DNA of 64,000 nucleotides. It comes from Acidobacteriota bacterium (GTDB lineage: Bacteria; Zixibacteria; MSB-5A5; GN15; FEB-12). Position 1 is the first letter of the stretch, and every line of letters begins with the position of its first letter. Positions 43,739-52,442 of the stretch are shown here, in pieces. Below the pieces are notes generated by a model. The model saw nothing but the letters and a program-made list of their open reading frames with translations. It was not told the DNA's origin and searched no databases. The DNA lies in assembly GCA_035529075.1 (NCBI GenBank), contig DATKXK010000010.1:101401-165400 (forward strand). Reading direction: 5' to 3'. The translations under genes were made by a program, and so were the position numbers.

Positions 43739-45787
43739 ATGTTCCGTCGACCGATCAAAGAGATCAATGCCGAGTTCCTGGCCGAGGAAAAGTACCTCGA
43801 CAGCATACAGAAAATCGTGCGTGAGTCCTGTGCCGTGGCCGGGATGCCTCGCAAGCAGGTAACCGCCGTCCTGCTCGCCATCGAGGAGGGGGCCACCAAC
43901 ATCATTCGCCACGCCTACCTGTACGAGAAGGGGACCCTGCGGGTCCGGATCGTCATATACAGGAAACTTATTGCGTTTTCACTGATTGACTCCGGGCGGT
44001 CTTTCCAGCCGGACGGCTCCGGGAAGCTGGACCTGGCCAGACTGGTCGAATCAGGGCGACGCGGCGGTCTGGGCTTCTACATGGTTCAGAAAATCATGGA
44101 CTCGGTCGAGTATATCTCTTCGGCCGGGTTCAACGAACTTCGCATGCTCAAGCGAATCCGGCCCAGCGCCGGCAGGACGCCGCCCCTGCTGAGAAGGATG
44201 TTTACGCTGCGGGTCAAGTTCTCCTTCTGGACCCTCTTCATCGTGACGCTGATAATCGGCGCCACGTATTACTACGTCAACACTCGGACGGTGGCTCAAG
44301 CCTACGATTCTCTGGATGAAACGGCCGGGGCTCTGGCCACGACCATCGCCGATCAGGCCGCCGGGTACATTATCAACCGTCGGAGCGACGTCGAGTTCGA
44401 CCGGCTCACGGTCAGCTACAAGAAATCCAATCCCTTCATCAGGCTGATCGTAGTGACCGACACTGCCGGCGTGACGCTGGCGCATTCCGACGACATCCAC
44501 AACATTCGCAAACCATACACGCCGCCCGTGCCGGCCCGACCCGGGTCGCTCCGCGGACCTCGCCGCATCAGTGTCGACGGCGCCAGGCTGAACTACCTGG
44601 CCTTGCCGATGGCCGCCGGAGAGAGGCCCCTCGGTACCATTCACATGGTGTACACGTCGGAGTCCATCAACGCCAAGCTGGTCGAGGCCCGCCGGAAAAC
44701 GCTGCTGGTAACGACCGGGTTGCTCCTGGTCGGTATCGTGGGCATCTACCTCCTGTCGAGCTACTTTGTCACCCCCATCGTCAAGATCACGCAGCGCGTG
44801 CGTCGTTTTACGTCCGGCGACCTGGAAACGGAGTTGCCGTTGGAAGGTGCGGACGAGTTTTTCGAAATATCACGGGCGCTCAACGAGATGATGACGCGCC
44901 TGAGCCGCGACAGGAGAAACGTTGTCGAGCGGGAGAAGATGGCCAAGGAAATCCAGGTGGCCTCCCAGATACAGAAGATGCTTCTGCCGCGCGATCTGCC
45001 CCGGCTGCCCGGTCTGGAAGTTGACGCCTTCTATCGCGCCGCTTCGGTGGTGGGCGGGGATCTGTACGACGTCTTCCGGATCGGCGAACAGCGTTACTGC
45101 CTGGTGGTGGCTGACGTATCCGGCAAGGGCGTCCCGGCCTCGCTGGTGATGTCGATGCTGCGCACGGTCATACAGATTCAGGCAATAAATGCCACCTCGG
45201 CCAAGGCCACGCTTCTGACCGTCCATGAGTACCTGTCCGGAAACATTCCTCCCGGGATGTTCATCACGGTTCTTCTGGCCATATTTGACGGCCCCGGCCG
45301 CAAGCTCAATCTCGTCTCGGCCGGCCACAACCCGCTGCTGCATTTCCATGCGGGGACGCGACAACTCACCAAGGTTAACCCATCGGGGATGCCCCTGGGG
45401 GTGCCGATCACGCTGGGCCAGACGTTCGCCGAGACGCTGGAGGAAGTGGAACTCCCGCTGCAACCCGGAGACCTTCTGTTCCTGTATACCGACGGCGTGA
45501 CCGAGGCCACCAACCGCGAGGGCAAACGCTACGGACTGGAACGACTGACGGCGTTCATTCAGGCACAGTTCCACGATGGTGCGGTGCCGCCGGCCTCCGT
45601 ACTCACGCGCGGAATTGTTGACGAGATTGACAACTTCTCCGGTTTCGCCAAGCAAAACGACGATATCACGTTCATTGTGGCGCGGACGGCGTACGAAGTC
45701 GAGCAGGCTTCGCCCCGGTCCGATGAGCTTCACGGCGAGCTGGGAATTCGCAATCTTCCTGACGACCGCGAGGCGCAAAGAGGCTAA
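43739..45787 (+). CDS. Membrane PP2C (SpoIIE/RsbU-type) phosphatase with N-terminal RsbW-like ATPase domain
   Basis: Partner-switching regulator (682 residues). Residues about 10-145 form a GHKL domain of the anti-sigma kinase type: N-box E49-E50...N54, G1 D84-S-G86, and a GGLGFYMVQKIMD G2 loop. A membrane helix (about 160-180), an extracytoplasmic sensor segment, a second helix (about 321-343) and a HAMP linker (about 345-395) lead to the PP2C domain (about 430-640) with VVGGDLYDVFRI, VADVSGKGVPASLVMS, SAGHNPLLH, YTDGVTEA and KQNDDITFIV. ATG 43739 is chosen; a longer in-frame version adds a basic 12-residue stretch. The STAS protein downstream is the likely substrate. Confidence 0.85.
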   Translation: MFRRPIKEINAEFLAEEKYLDSIQKIVRESCAVAGMPRKQVTAVLLAIEEGATNIIRHAYLYEKGTLRVRIVIYRKLIAFSLIDSGRSFQPDGSGKLDLARLVESGRRGGLGFYMVQKIMDSVEYISSAGFNELRMLKRIRPSAGRTPPLLRRMFTLRVKFSFWTLFIVTLIIGATYYYVNTRTVAQAYDSLDETAGALATTIADQAAGYIINRRSDVEFDRLTVSYKKSNPFIRLIVVTDTAGVTLAHSDDIHNIRKPYTPPVPARPGSLRGPRRISVDGARLNYLALPMAAGERPLGTIHMVYTSESINAKLVEARRKTLLVTTGLLLVGIVGIYLLSSYFVTPIVKITQRVRRFTSGDLETELPLEGADEFFEISRALNEMMTRLSRDRRNVVEREKMAKEIQVASQIQKMLLPRDLPRLPGLEVDAFYRAASVVGGDLYDVFRIGEQRYCLVVADVSGKGVPASLVMSMLRTVIQIQAINATSAKATLLTVHEYLSGNIPPGMFITVLLAIFDGPGRKLNLVSAGHNPLLHFHAGTRQLTKVNPSGMPLGVPITLGQTFAETLEEVELPLQPGDLLFLYTDGVTEATNREGKRYGLERLTAFIQAQFHDGAVPPASVLTRGIVDEIDNFSGFAKQNDDITFIVARTAYEVEQASPRSDELHGELGIRNLPDDREAQRG

Positions 45788-45862
45788 GAATTCGCTTGCA
45801 CTGCGACGGCCGATGTGCTTTTTTCGACGTAAAGTACGACTTACTGGCCCGGGCAGCAGTTC

Positions 45863-46546
45863 ATGGATGGTATCAGCATCTCATTACTCGAAGACGGCGG
45901 CAACCGTGACGTCTCCGCGGTGCGCGTTGACGGCGTGATCGATACTTTGACCGCCAGCGAACTTGAAGAGGTAATAGACTCTCTTCTCAAACGCAGCCGC
46001 TACAAGATCGTGATCGACCTGGCCGGTGTCGATTATATCTCCTCGGCCGGCTGGGGGATATTCATCTCCCACATTCGAGACGTTCGGGCCAACGGGGGCG
46101 ACATAATCCTCGCCGACATGAACCCGGACGTCTATGAGATTTTTGAGTTGCTCGAGTTCGACAACGTGCTGAAGGTCTTTGGGTCGACCGATGCGGCGAT
46201 CGACAGTTTCGGCGGAGCCGACGACGCTCCGGGAGAAAAAAAAAAGGGAACGACCGTAGCTCGGCAGGTAGTCGCTGAGGCGATTTCGAGCCAGGAACCC
46301 GGAGCGGGCGCCGCGCCGCGGGGCGGCATGCCTGGTTCTGACGAGCAGACCACCGGCGATCTGGAAGTGGCCGTATGCCGGGTGGTCCGACAGGATCCGT
46401 TTGTGACGGTGGCCGAGATCAGGCGTCACGTCAATTCCCACTTCGGCGGTCGGCACGTCGGCTGGTGGCGTATCGTCTCCGTTTTGCGGAAAAAGGGCTT
46501 ATTGAGCCGGAGATCTCGTTTCAGGTATGCGTGGGGACGCTCCTGA
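45863..46546 (+). CDS. STAS anti-sigma-factor antagonist with C-terminal winged-helix-like extension
   Basis: Residues 1-112 are a STAS domain (VDGVIDTLTASELEEVIDSLL, VIDLAGVDYISSAGWGIFISH). Ser60/Ser61 sit at the position phosphorylated in SpoIIAA/RsbV. A Gly/Ala/Lys-rich linker (about 115-165) leads to a basic C-terminal domain (DLEVAVCRVVRQDPFVTVAE ... WWRIVSVLRKKGLLSRRSRF) that looks like a small winged helix. The linker contains a run of ten A residues in the DNA (46236-46245). Gaining or losing one base there ends the frame within 5-12 codons and leaves a STAS-only product. Confidence 0.82.
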   Translation: MDGISISLLEDGGNRDVSAVRVDGVIDTLTASELEEVIDSLLKRSRYKIVIDLAGVDYISSAGWGIFISHIRDVRANGGDIILADMNPDVYEIFELLEFDNVLKVFGSTDAAIDSFGGADDAPGEKKKGTTVARQVVAEAISSQEPGAGAAPRGGMPGSDEQTTGDLEVAVCRVVRQDPFVTVAEIRRHVNSHFGGRHVGWWRIVSVLRKKGLLSRRSRFRYAWGRS

Positions 46547-46560
46547 GGCCGAGATTTAGG

Positions 46561-46588
46561 TTGACACCTCCCGTTAATCTGTTATAAT
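46561..46588 (+). promoter_or_regulatory. Consensus sigma-70-type promoter of the GGDEF gene
   Basis: Perfect TTGACA (46561-46566) and perfect TATAAT (46583-46588) with a 16-base spacer. Just downstream, CGAGG-TATAG-CCTCG (46592-46606) could form a small hairpin at the very 5' end of the transcript. Confidence 0.88.
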
Positions 46589-46621
46589 TCAACGAGGTAT
46601 AGCCTCGACATCCGGGTACGT

Positions 46622-48274
46622 GTGGATATGACTGCCCATTCGATCATAACTGCCGCGCTGGCCCTGCTGGTGCTTCTGCTGCTCTATTTGCTGCTGTCCA
46701 GAATCCGGGCTGAGAGGCGGCAGACAGCGGCGGTCCGCCGGATGAATCTGGCCGAGTTTGCCGATTTTCTTCGCTCCAACTCGCTTGAGGGGACCATCCA
46801 GCTGGTAGCCGGAAAGGTTTCTGACTTGCTGAAAGGGGCGCTGGGATGTGAGCGCATCGTATTTTTGCGCAAGCAGCGCGGCTTCCTTGAATTGAACTAC
46901 TACCACGGGATCAGGCAGTTCAATCGCCAGGACTTCAGGCTGCGGTTCTCTCGGCGTCTGGTCGAACAGTTGGGCGAGGATTTTCGGCCCCGCCCTCTTG
47001 CCGATCTGGACAAGGAGCTGCCGGAGCATTTTATGCAGAACCTGCGCCGGCGTGAGTTTAACCTCTTTTTCCCTATATTCTGGCGCGACAACCTGTACGG
47101 TCTGTACTTCATCCAGAGCACGATTGAAACATCGACAGAGTCTTTCAATCTGCTGGTCGCGGCGGTGGCGCAGTCTCTCTCGGCGGCCTACCACATCAAA
47201 TGGCATGAACAAAAACTCGACCGCATTCAGCGCCGGCTGGACCTGGCCGCGAGTGCGGACCGCGAGCAGCAGAACCAGAATTCCTCCGGCATCCTGCGAC
47301 TCGTCCGGCATCGCAACTCCGAGACCGTGGTGCGGAAGATTTTTGACACCGTCCGAACCGAGCTTGACCTGAAGAAAGCGGCTCTCCTTTACGAGCCCAA
47401 GGAGAAAAACGACCCCCTGCATTTGATACACTCCGATAACCCGTCGGGGATGGAACCGCCTGATCGGGAAACGTTCGACGTGCTGATCCGTGAGCTCAGC
47501 CGACAGGAGCAGGTCGATCTGGATCAGTTCGACGGTAGATCCGCAGCCGCGTCTGCCGTCAGCGTATTCAAAAAGGCCGGGCTAAAGTATGCGGCGCTGT
47601 TCCCGTTGTCAGCGAGTCGGGTGGGGCTGTTCGTTTGGGCGGGCGAGCGTGCGCCCTCAGAAATAGCCAGCCGACTGCGGCAGTACCGGGATCCGGCTTC
47701 GGTCCTGATCAGCAATGCTGAAATGTTCGAGAAAGCCGAGGAGATGTCGTATACCGACGGCCTGACGGGTCTGGCCAATCGTCGGTATTTTCTGCGCCGG
47801 CTCAAGGAAGAGATTGATCGTGCCAAGCGGTACACACGTTCGCTGGCCCTGATCATTCTCGACATGGATGAACTGAAAGCTATCAATGACCAGCACGGGC
47901 ATCAGGCCGGCGATGCCGTAATCAGACGCATGGGCGGGATTCTGCGGAGTTCCATCCGCGCGATTGACATCATTGCCCGGTACGGCGGGGACGAGTTCTG
48001 CGTCGTCATGCCGGAGGCTGATTCCGCGACGTGCGCGCGATTCATGAACCGTCTGCAGCAGAAGATCGCCATGTCGAAATTCTGTGCCGACATTGTCGAT
48101 ACTGACCTGGCGTGCACAATCTCCCTGGGGGGAGCCGTTTTCCCCGACCACGCAGCCGACTCCAATTCCCTGATCTTTGCGGCCGATATGGCACTTCTAA
48201 AGGCAAAGGAAGCGGGCCGCAACCACTATCGCCTGTATGAGCCCGTCCCGCAGGTGGATAATCCTTCCAAGTGA
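46622..48274 (+). CDS. GGDEF diguanylate cyclase with N-terminal membrane helix and GAF-like domains
   Basis: It should make cyclic-di-GMP from GTP. The 550-residue protein has one membrane helix (about 8-27), two GAF-like regions (about 45-195 and 225-370), and a C-terminal GGDEF domain (about 375-535). The active site Y454-GGDEF is intact and the inhibitory RxxD site is present at R446-AID449. GTG 46622 is used; ATG 46628 is two codons in. The cyclase links to motility and exopolysaccharide genes on either side by context only. Confidence 0.93.
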   Translation: MDMTAHSIITAALALLVLLLLYLLLSRIRAERRQTAAVRRMNLAEFADFLRSNSLEGTIQLVAGKVSDLLKGALGCERIVFLRKQRGFLELNYYHGIRQFNRQDFRLRFSRRLVEQLGEDFRPRPLADLDKELPEHFMQNLRRREFNLFFPIFWRDNLYGLYFIQSTIETSTESFNLLVAAVAQSLSAAYHIKWHEQKLDRIQRRLDLAASADREQQNQNSSGILRLVRHRNSETVVRKIFDTVRTELDLKKAALLYEPKEKNDPLHLIHSDNPSGMEPPDRETFDVLIRELSRQEQVDLDQFDGRSAAASAVSVFKKAGLKYAALFPLSASRVGLFVWAGERAPSEIASRLRQYRDPASVLISNAEMFEKAEEMSYTDGLTGLANRRYFLRRLKEEIDRAKRYTRSLALIILDMDELKAINDQHGHQAGDAVIRRMGGILRSSIRAIDIIARYGGDEFCVVMPEADSATCARFMNRLQQKIAMSKFCADIVDTDLACTISLGGAVFPDHAADSNSLIFAADMALLKAKEAGRNHYRLYEPVPQVDNPSK

Positions 48275-48294
48275 CGTTCCTGTCGTTTTTTAGC

Positions 48295-48322
48295 TTTACA
48301 CCCGCGACCGGACTTCTATATT
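48295..48322 (+). promoter_or_regulatory. Sigma-70-type promoter of the exopolysaccharide module
   Basis: TTTACA (48295-48300, 5/6) and TATATT (48317-48322, 5/6) with a 16-base spacer, about 70 bases upstream of the Wza-like gene. Confidence 0.6.
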
Positions 48323-48390
48323 TAAGAATCTAATCTAACAGGCTGTGATGCCGATTTCATGAAAGACAATTGCCCGGGAATCATGTGCCC

Positions 48391-49371
48391 ATGAAAAAAG
48401 GAAAGCAAAGGCTTGCAGGAGCGGCGGCCGCTGCCCTGGTGGTGCTGCTCGGGCTGGTGGCCGGCCCGGCCGCGGCCCAGTACGTTATCGGTCCGGACGA
48501 TCTCCTTCAGATCAGCTTTTGGCAGGATCCTGACCTGAACACGCAGGTGCGCGTGGGGCAGGACGGCAAGATCACACTGGACGTAATAGGGCAGATTGAG
48601 GCGCAGGGGAAAACCACCGAGCAGCTGCAGAACGACATTGTGCGCCAGATCTCGCGACTCAAGCAAAACATCTCGCAGGCGGTGGTCCGGGTGATCGCGT
48701 ATAACTACAACTATGTCTTTGTCATCGGGCAGATAACACTGCCCGGCAAGAGGAGCTTTGAGGAGATTCCGGATCTGTGGACCCTGATCAATGAGTCGGG
48801 GGGAACCACCGAGTTTGCCGATCTGAGGAGGGTGACCATAATTCGGGGCGGTGCCGAGGCCGGCAAGGTGGAAGTCGTAAACGTCAGGCAGGCCATCGCT
48901 ACCGGCAAGCCGGAGACCCTGCCGAAAATCCGCCGCATGGATACGATTGAAATCCCGCGCCTGCCCGTCCCCGTCTCGGCGGGGGCCATTTTCACGACCG
49001 CCGACAGAAAAAACCTGATTTACGTGATAGGCGCGGTCAACTCGCCCGGCCCGATCACGTATGAGGAGAACATAGACGTTCTTGATGCATTGTCCCTCGC
49101 GGGCGGACCGACCGACGCGGCCGATCTGAAGCAGGCCAGGCTCGTGATCAAGGATGGCATGTACGCCCAGACGATCGGTATTGACCTTGATAAATACTGG
49201 CGGAGCGGCCGACCGGCTCGGTATATCCTGCAGAAGGAAGACACCTTCATCCTTCCCGCACGCGGGGCCGGCTTCCTCGGAGTCGGGCTTCCCGCAGTAG
49301 TGGGGATTATAGGTGCCGTGGCGTCGGCCATACTTGTGTACGACCGGCTCACGAGCAGCGACGGAGTGTGA
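48391..49371 (+). CDS. Wza-like polysaccharide export protein (Poly_export/SLBB)
   Basis: Outer-membrane/periplasmic exporter of capsular or exopolysaccharide. From ATG 48391 a signal peptide (ends GPAAAQ) precedes the Poly_export domain (YVIGPDDLLQISFWQDPDL, VGQDGKITLDVIGQIEAQGK) and two SLBB domains (YVFVIGQITLPGKRSFEE, IYVIGAVNSPGPITYEEN). Unlike E. coli Wza there is no cysteine at the signal cleavage region, so no lipid anchor. The C-terminus instead ends in a hydrophobic helix (FLGVGLPAVVGIIGAVASAI). 326 residues. It heads a module with a TPR protein, tyrosine kinase and deacetylase. Confidence 0.88.
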   Translation: MKKGKQRLAGAAAAALVVLLGLVAGPAAAQYVIGPDDLLQISFWQDPDLNTQVRVGQDGKITLDVIGQIEAQGKTTEQLQNDIVRQISRLKQNISQAVVRVIAYNYNYVFVIGQITLPGKRSFEEIPDLWTLINESGGTTEFADLRRVTIIRGGAEAGKVEVVNVRQAIATGKPETLPKIRRMDTIEIPRLPVPVSAGAIFTTADRKNLIYVIGAVNSPGPITYEENIDVLDALSLAGGPTDAADLKQARLVIKDGMYAQTIGIDLDKYWRSGRPARYILQKEDTFILPARGAGFLGVGLPAVVGIIGAVASAILVYDRLTSSDGV

Positions 49372-49425
49372 GCGATCCCGGCTCAGGGCGACAGTCCGGA
49401 AGTACTACACCGGTAGGGGAAACGT

Positions 49426-50547
49426 ATGGAATCCTATCGTTTGAGCAGTAAGTTGCGACAGAAGGATCGCGAGTACCTGATCCAGACTTCGAACGACGCC
49501 AACCTCGGTTCGGTTCTGACAACCGTGTACGTCGACGGTGTGCCGGCTGAGACCATCAGCTGCCCGCACCCTTCCGAGATCAATGCCGAGGAAGTGCTGT
49601 CGTTCGTCAAGGCCACCCACGGCGAGAAAAAGAAGGAGATCGAGACGCTCCTTCAGTCCTACCGCCGGGTCTCCGAGAGCGCCGACGTGGAAAGGATGTA
49701 TCACCTGGCTACGGCCTTCTTTTACAAGGGGTTTCATAACGAAGCGCGGGATCTCTTCATGGCCGTCACGGACCTCAGCCCCGGGAACCACCAGGCCTAT
49801 AACTTCCTCGGCATGACGGAGCTGGCCCTCCGCAGGCTGAAGGAGGCGCTTGGGGCGGCGGCGCAGGCGGTCAGTGAGCGTCCCGGCTACGCCGACTACC
49901 ACAACAACTACGCTGAGATTTTCCTGGCGAACAACGACCACCGGCAGGCCATCGCCGAGCTGCAAAAAGCGATCGACATCAACATGTACTACAGTGACGC
50001 CTACTTCAATCTGGGCCTGGCGCACCTTCTTGCGGCCGTAAACTCCCCGGATTCCGGACGGCTGGCGGAAGTTGTTCGGCAGGCCGGCGACTGCTTTCAC
50101 CGTGCTTCGCTGATCTACGCCAATTTCAAGGGCGAGGCGTTTCAGGAAGGCATGAAGGCACTGCGGGACCACGATTTCATCCGCGCCCTCGGTATTTTCA
50201 AGCGCATCCGGGAGGAGAAGAAGGCGACGCACCGGCGGGAATTCGCGGCCTTCTACATGAAGTTCGTGCTCTACCCGGAATGGGTTTCGGAAAAGGCCGT
50301 CGTCGAACGCATTCGGTTTCTCAAGTCGGAGTTGAGCAAGAATCCGACCTACGTCGATCTCCACGCGGAGTTGGCCGAGTGTTACTTCGAGCAGGCAAAA
50401 CTGGCCTGGAAGGAGGGGATGGAAGAGTTGCGTCGAACGGCCGAGATAAATCCGTCGATCCCTAAGATTCCTCCGAGCCTGGATCGGGCGGACGCTGTGT
50501 ACAGCTATATGAACGATGCGCTAATGCAGCTTGTGGAGAAAGGGTAA
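49426..50547 (+). CDS. TPR-repeat protein in the exopolysaccharide module
   Basis: A 373-residue soluble protein without signal peptide. The N-terminal 60 residues (YRLSSKLRQKDREYLIQTSN, TTVYVDGVPAETI) are conserved-looking but unrecognised. Residues about 80-260 are TPR units (VERMYHLATAFFYKGFHNEA, DYHNNYAEIFLANNDHRQAI, SDAYFNLGLAHLL). It lies between the exporter and the tyrosine kinase, so a scaffold for polymer assembly is plausible. Function not established. Confidence 0.7.
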   Translation: MESYRLSSKLRQKDREYLIQTSNDANLGSVLTTVYVDGVPAETISCPHPSEINAEEVLSFVKATHGEKKKEIETLLQSYRRVSESADVERMYHLATAFFYKGFHNEARDLFMAVTDLSPGNHQAYNFLGMTELALRRLKEALGAAAQAVSERPGYADYHNNYAEIFLANNDHRQAIAELQKAIDINMYYSDAYFNLGLAHLLAAVNSPDSGRLAEVVRQAGDCFHRASLIYANFKGEAFQEGMKALRDHDFIRALGIFKRIREEKKATHRREFAAFYMKFVLYPEWVSEKAVVERIRFLKSELSKNPTYVDLHAELAECYFEQAKLAWKEGMEELRRTAEINPSIPKIPPSLDRADAVYSYMNDALMQLVEKG

Positions 50548-50557
50548 CCGTCCTCGT

Positions 50558-51349
50558 ATGGCCCGGCCGAACGTTCCCATCACCGAGTATTTCGTGGCTG
50601 ATTCAGCGTTTGCCACCGAGTTCCGGCGGCTCCTGTACCGCCTGATGAACCTGCCGGACAAACGCGATCTGAAGTCAATCCTGGTATCGTCAGCGATTCT
50701 GTCGGAGGGCAAGTCCACGGTGGCGGCGTTCCTGGCCATCGTCGCCGCCCGCAAGGGGCTCAAGACGCTTCTGGTCGACTGCGATTTACGGCGGCCGGTG
50801 ATCCACAGGTTGTTCGCCCTGCCGCGGGTCCACGGCGTCGTGGAACTGCTCAGCGAGGGGCTGGCGGTCAAGAGCGTCATCAAGAAGACGAGCGTCGACA
50901 AGCTGGAGATAATTACCGCCGGGCGCCTGAACACTCACCCCGGTGACGTTTTCGATGCCGCGGCCATCGGCTCCCTGCTCGCTGATCTCAAGTTTTACTA
51001 CGACCTGATTCTCGTTGACAGTCCGCCGGTAATACCGGTCTCCGACCCGATGCTCCTGGCTTCTGAAGTGGACGGCGTCCTGCTGGTGATCAAGTCAGGG
51101 TTCACACAGAGGGAAATTGTCAGGCGAGCGGTGGAAATCCTGGGCCGGGATGAAGGCAAACTGTTGGGCTTTGTCATGAACAACATCAATCGAAGTCTGC
51201 CGTACTACTACGATCATCGGCATTACGGTTATGATTACGCGCCGAGAAGCAACAACGATGCATCGGGGGACAGACCGCCTGCCGGGGGCGGTGGCAGTGA
51301 GCACCCGCCGGAACGTTCCGGCAGGAAAGGGTCGAAATCACCCTCGTAG
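50558..51349 (+). CDS. BY-kinase (CpsD/CapB-like tyrosine autokinase)
   Basis: Bacterial tyrosine kinases of this family regulate polysaccharide chain length through autophosphorylation. The 263-residue protein has the special Walker A ILSEGKST (Lys52), Walker A' TLLVDCDLRRPVIH, and Walker B LILVDSPPVIPVSD. A Tyr-rich tail (PYYYDHRHYGYDYAP) is the expected phosphorylation cluster, followed by a disordered Gly/Ser/Pro stretch. The membrane Wzz/CpsC activator part is absent from this polypeptide and from the neighbouring genes. Confidence 0.88.
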   Translation: MARPNVPITEYFVADSAFATEFRRLLYRLMNLPDKRDLKSILVSSAILSEGKSTVAAFLAIVAARKGLKTLLVDCDLRRPVIHRLFALPRVHGVVELLSEGLAVKSVIKKTSVDKLEIITAGRLNTHPGDVFDAAAIGSLLADLKFYYDLILVDSPPVIPVSDPMLLASEVDGVLLVIKSGFTQREIVRRAVEILGRDEGKLLGFVMNNINRSLPYYYDHRHYGYDYAPRSNNDASGDRPPAGGGGSEHPPERSGRKGSKSPS

Positions 51350-51361
51350 CTTTCCGTACGT

Positions 51362-52234
51362 ATGGATCATCAGCTGAATCTTCTTACGATTGATCTGGAG
51401 GAATGGTTTTCGGTGGAGATCTTCTCCGACCGCTATTCCTTCGAAGACTGGGCAAAGCTGCCGTCGACACTGGTGCACAACAGCCGGCTGCTGCTGGATC
51501 TGTTCGAGCGCAAGTCGGTTCGCGCAACCTGGTTCGTTCTGGGCTGGTGCGCCGAACGACACCCCGATTTGATCCGCGAGATATACCGGGCGGGGCACGA
51601 GATCGCGTGTCACAGCTATCGTCATCGACAGGTCGGTACCCTGACACCTGAGGCCTTCAGGGCGGACACCGAACGGGCGCGGGATGCCGTCACGGGTGCC
51701 GTTGGTGTTCCTCCCTCCGGGTACCGCGCCCCGAGCTGGTCGCTTGACGAGACCGTGCCGTGGGCGTTCGAGACGCTGGCCGAGCTGGGCTTCGAGTATG
51801 ACAGCTCCATTTTCCCGATCAAGCACGATATCTATGGCATGCCGGGGGGGCCGCGCCACCTGTTCAAAATGAAATTCGACAGCGGCAAGTACCTGTATGA
51901 GGTTCCCGCCTCTACCTATCGGCTGTTCGGCCAGAACCTGCCCATCGGGGGCGGCGGCTACCTTCGCCATTCTCCCTACTGGTATTCCCGGCGGATGATA
52001 CGCCGGCTGAACAGTCAGGGGCACCCGGTGGTTGTCTACGTGCATCCCTGGGAATTCGACCCCGATCCCCCCGGTGTAAAGGGGCTTTCCGCGGTGCAGC
52101 GTTTCCGCACCTACGGTTCTACCGGGACGTTTGTCTACAAGCTTGAGCGGCTGCTCGACGAGTTCGAGTTTGCGTGCATGGCGGATTATATCGCTTTCAC
52201 GACGAAAAAGAAGATTGGCTTCGACCGCCAGTAG
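51362..52234 (+). CDS. Polysaccharide deacetylase (NodB-type, DUF3473-like)
   Basis: A metal-dependent de-N-acetylase probably acting on the exported polymer. The 290 residues contain LLTIDLEEWFSVEIF (metal Asp), VRATWFVLGWCAERHPDLI, the H84-SYRH88 metal motif, SGYRAPSWSLDE, and a C-terminal VVVYVHPWEFDPDPP segment typical of the exosortase-associated deacetylase subgroup. No signal peptide is evident. It is 12 bases after the kinase gene. No exosortase gene is in the window. Confidence 0.88.
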   Translation: MDHQLNLLTIDLEEWFSVEIFSDRYSFEDWAKLPSTLVHNSRLLLDLFERKSVRATWFVLGWCAERHPDLIREIYRAGHEIACHSYRHRQVGTLTPEAFRADTERARDAVTGAVGVPPSGYRAPSWSLDETVPWAFETLAELGFEYDSSIFPIKHDIYGMPGGPRHLFKMKFDSGKYLYEVPASTYRLFGQNLPIGGGGYLRHSPYWYSRRMIRRLNSQGHPVVVYVHPWEFDPDPPGVKGLSAVQRFRTYGSTGTFVYKLERLLDEFEFACMADYIAFTTKKKIGFDRQ

Positions 52235-52442
52235 GCCGCGGCAGCCCTGAGCGCGGTTCGGGCCGCCGGTTCCGGTGACCAAGTCGGGCCGAGACCAGCC
52301 AAGGCATAACCTCCTCGTGTCCAACGGGCGCCCGAGCACGGCGCTGAAGGGGGGACAGTCTTCAATAAATACTTGACTATTGGGTGTATAAGAATAAAAC
52401 TTATGCTGAAGCGGGAACGGGATCAGCATAGAAGGAGGACAC

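Noticed and set aside
46589..46621. Cyclic-di-GMP riboswitch before the GGDEF gene
   Set aside because: The leader is only about 30 bases long, far too short for a GEMM aptamer. A scan of the other intergenic gaps by eye found none.
52373..52400. Promoter for the unknown secreted protein
   Set aside because: TTGACT is good, but no acceptable -10 occurs at 16-18 bases; TATAAG is only 8 bases away.
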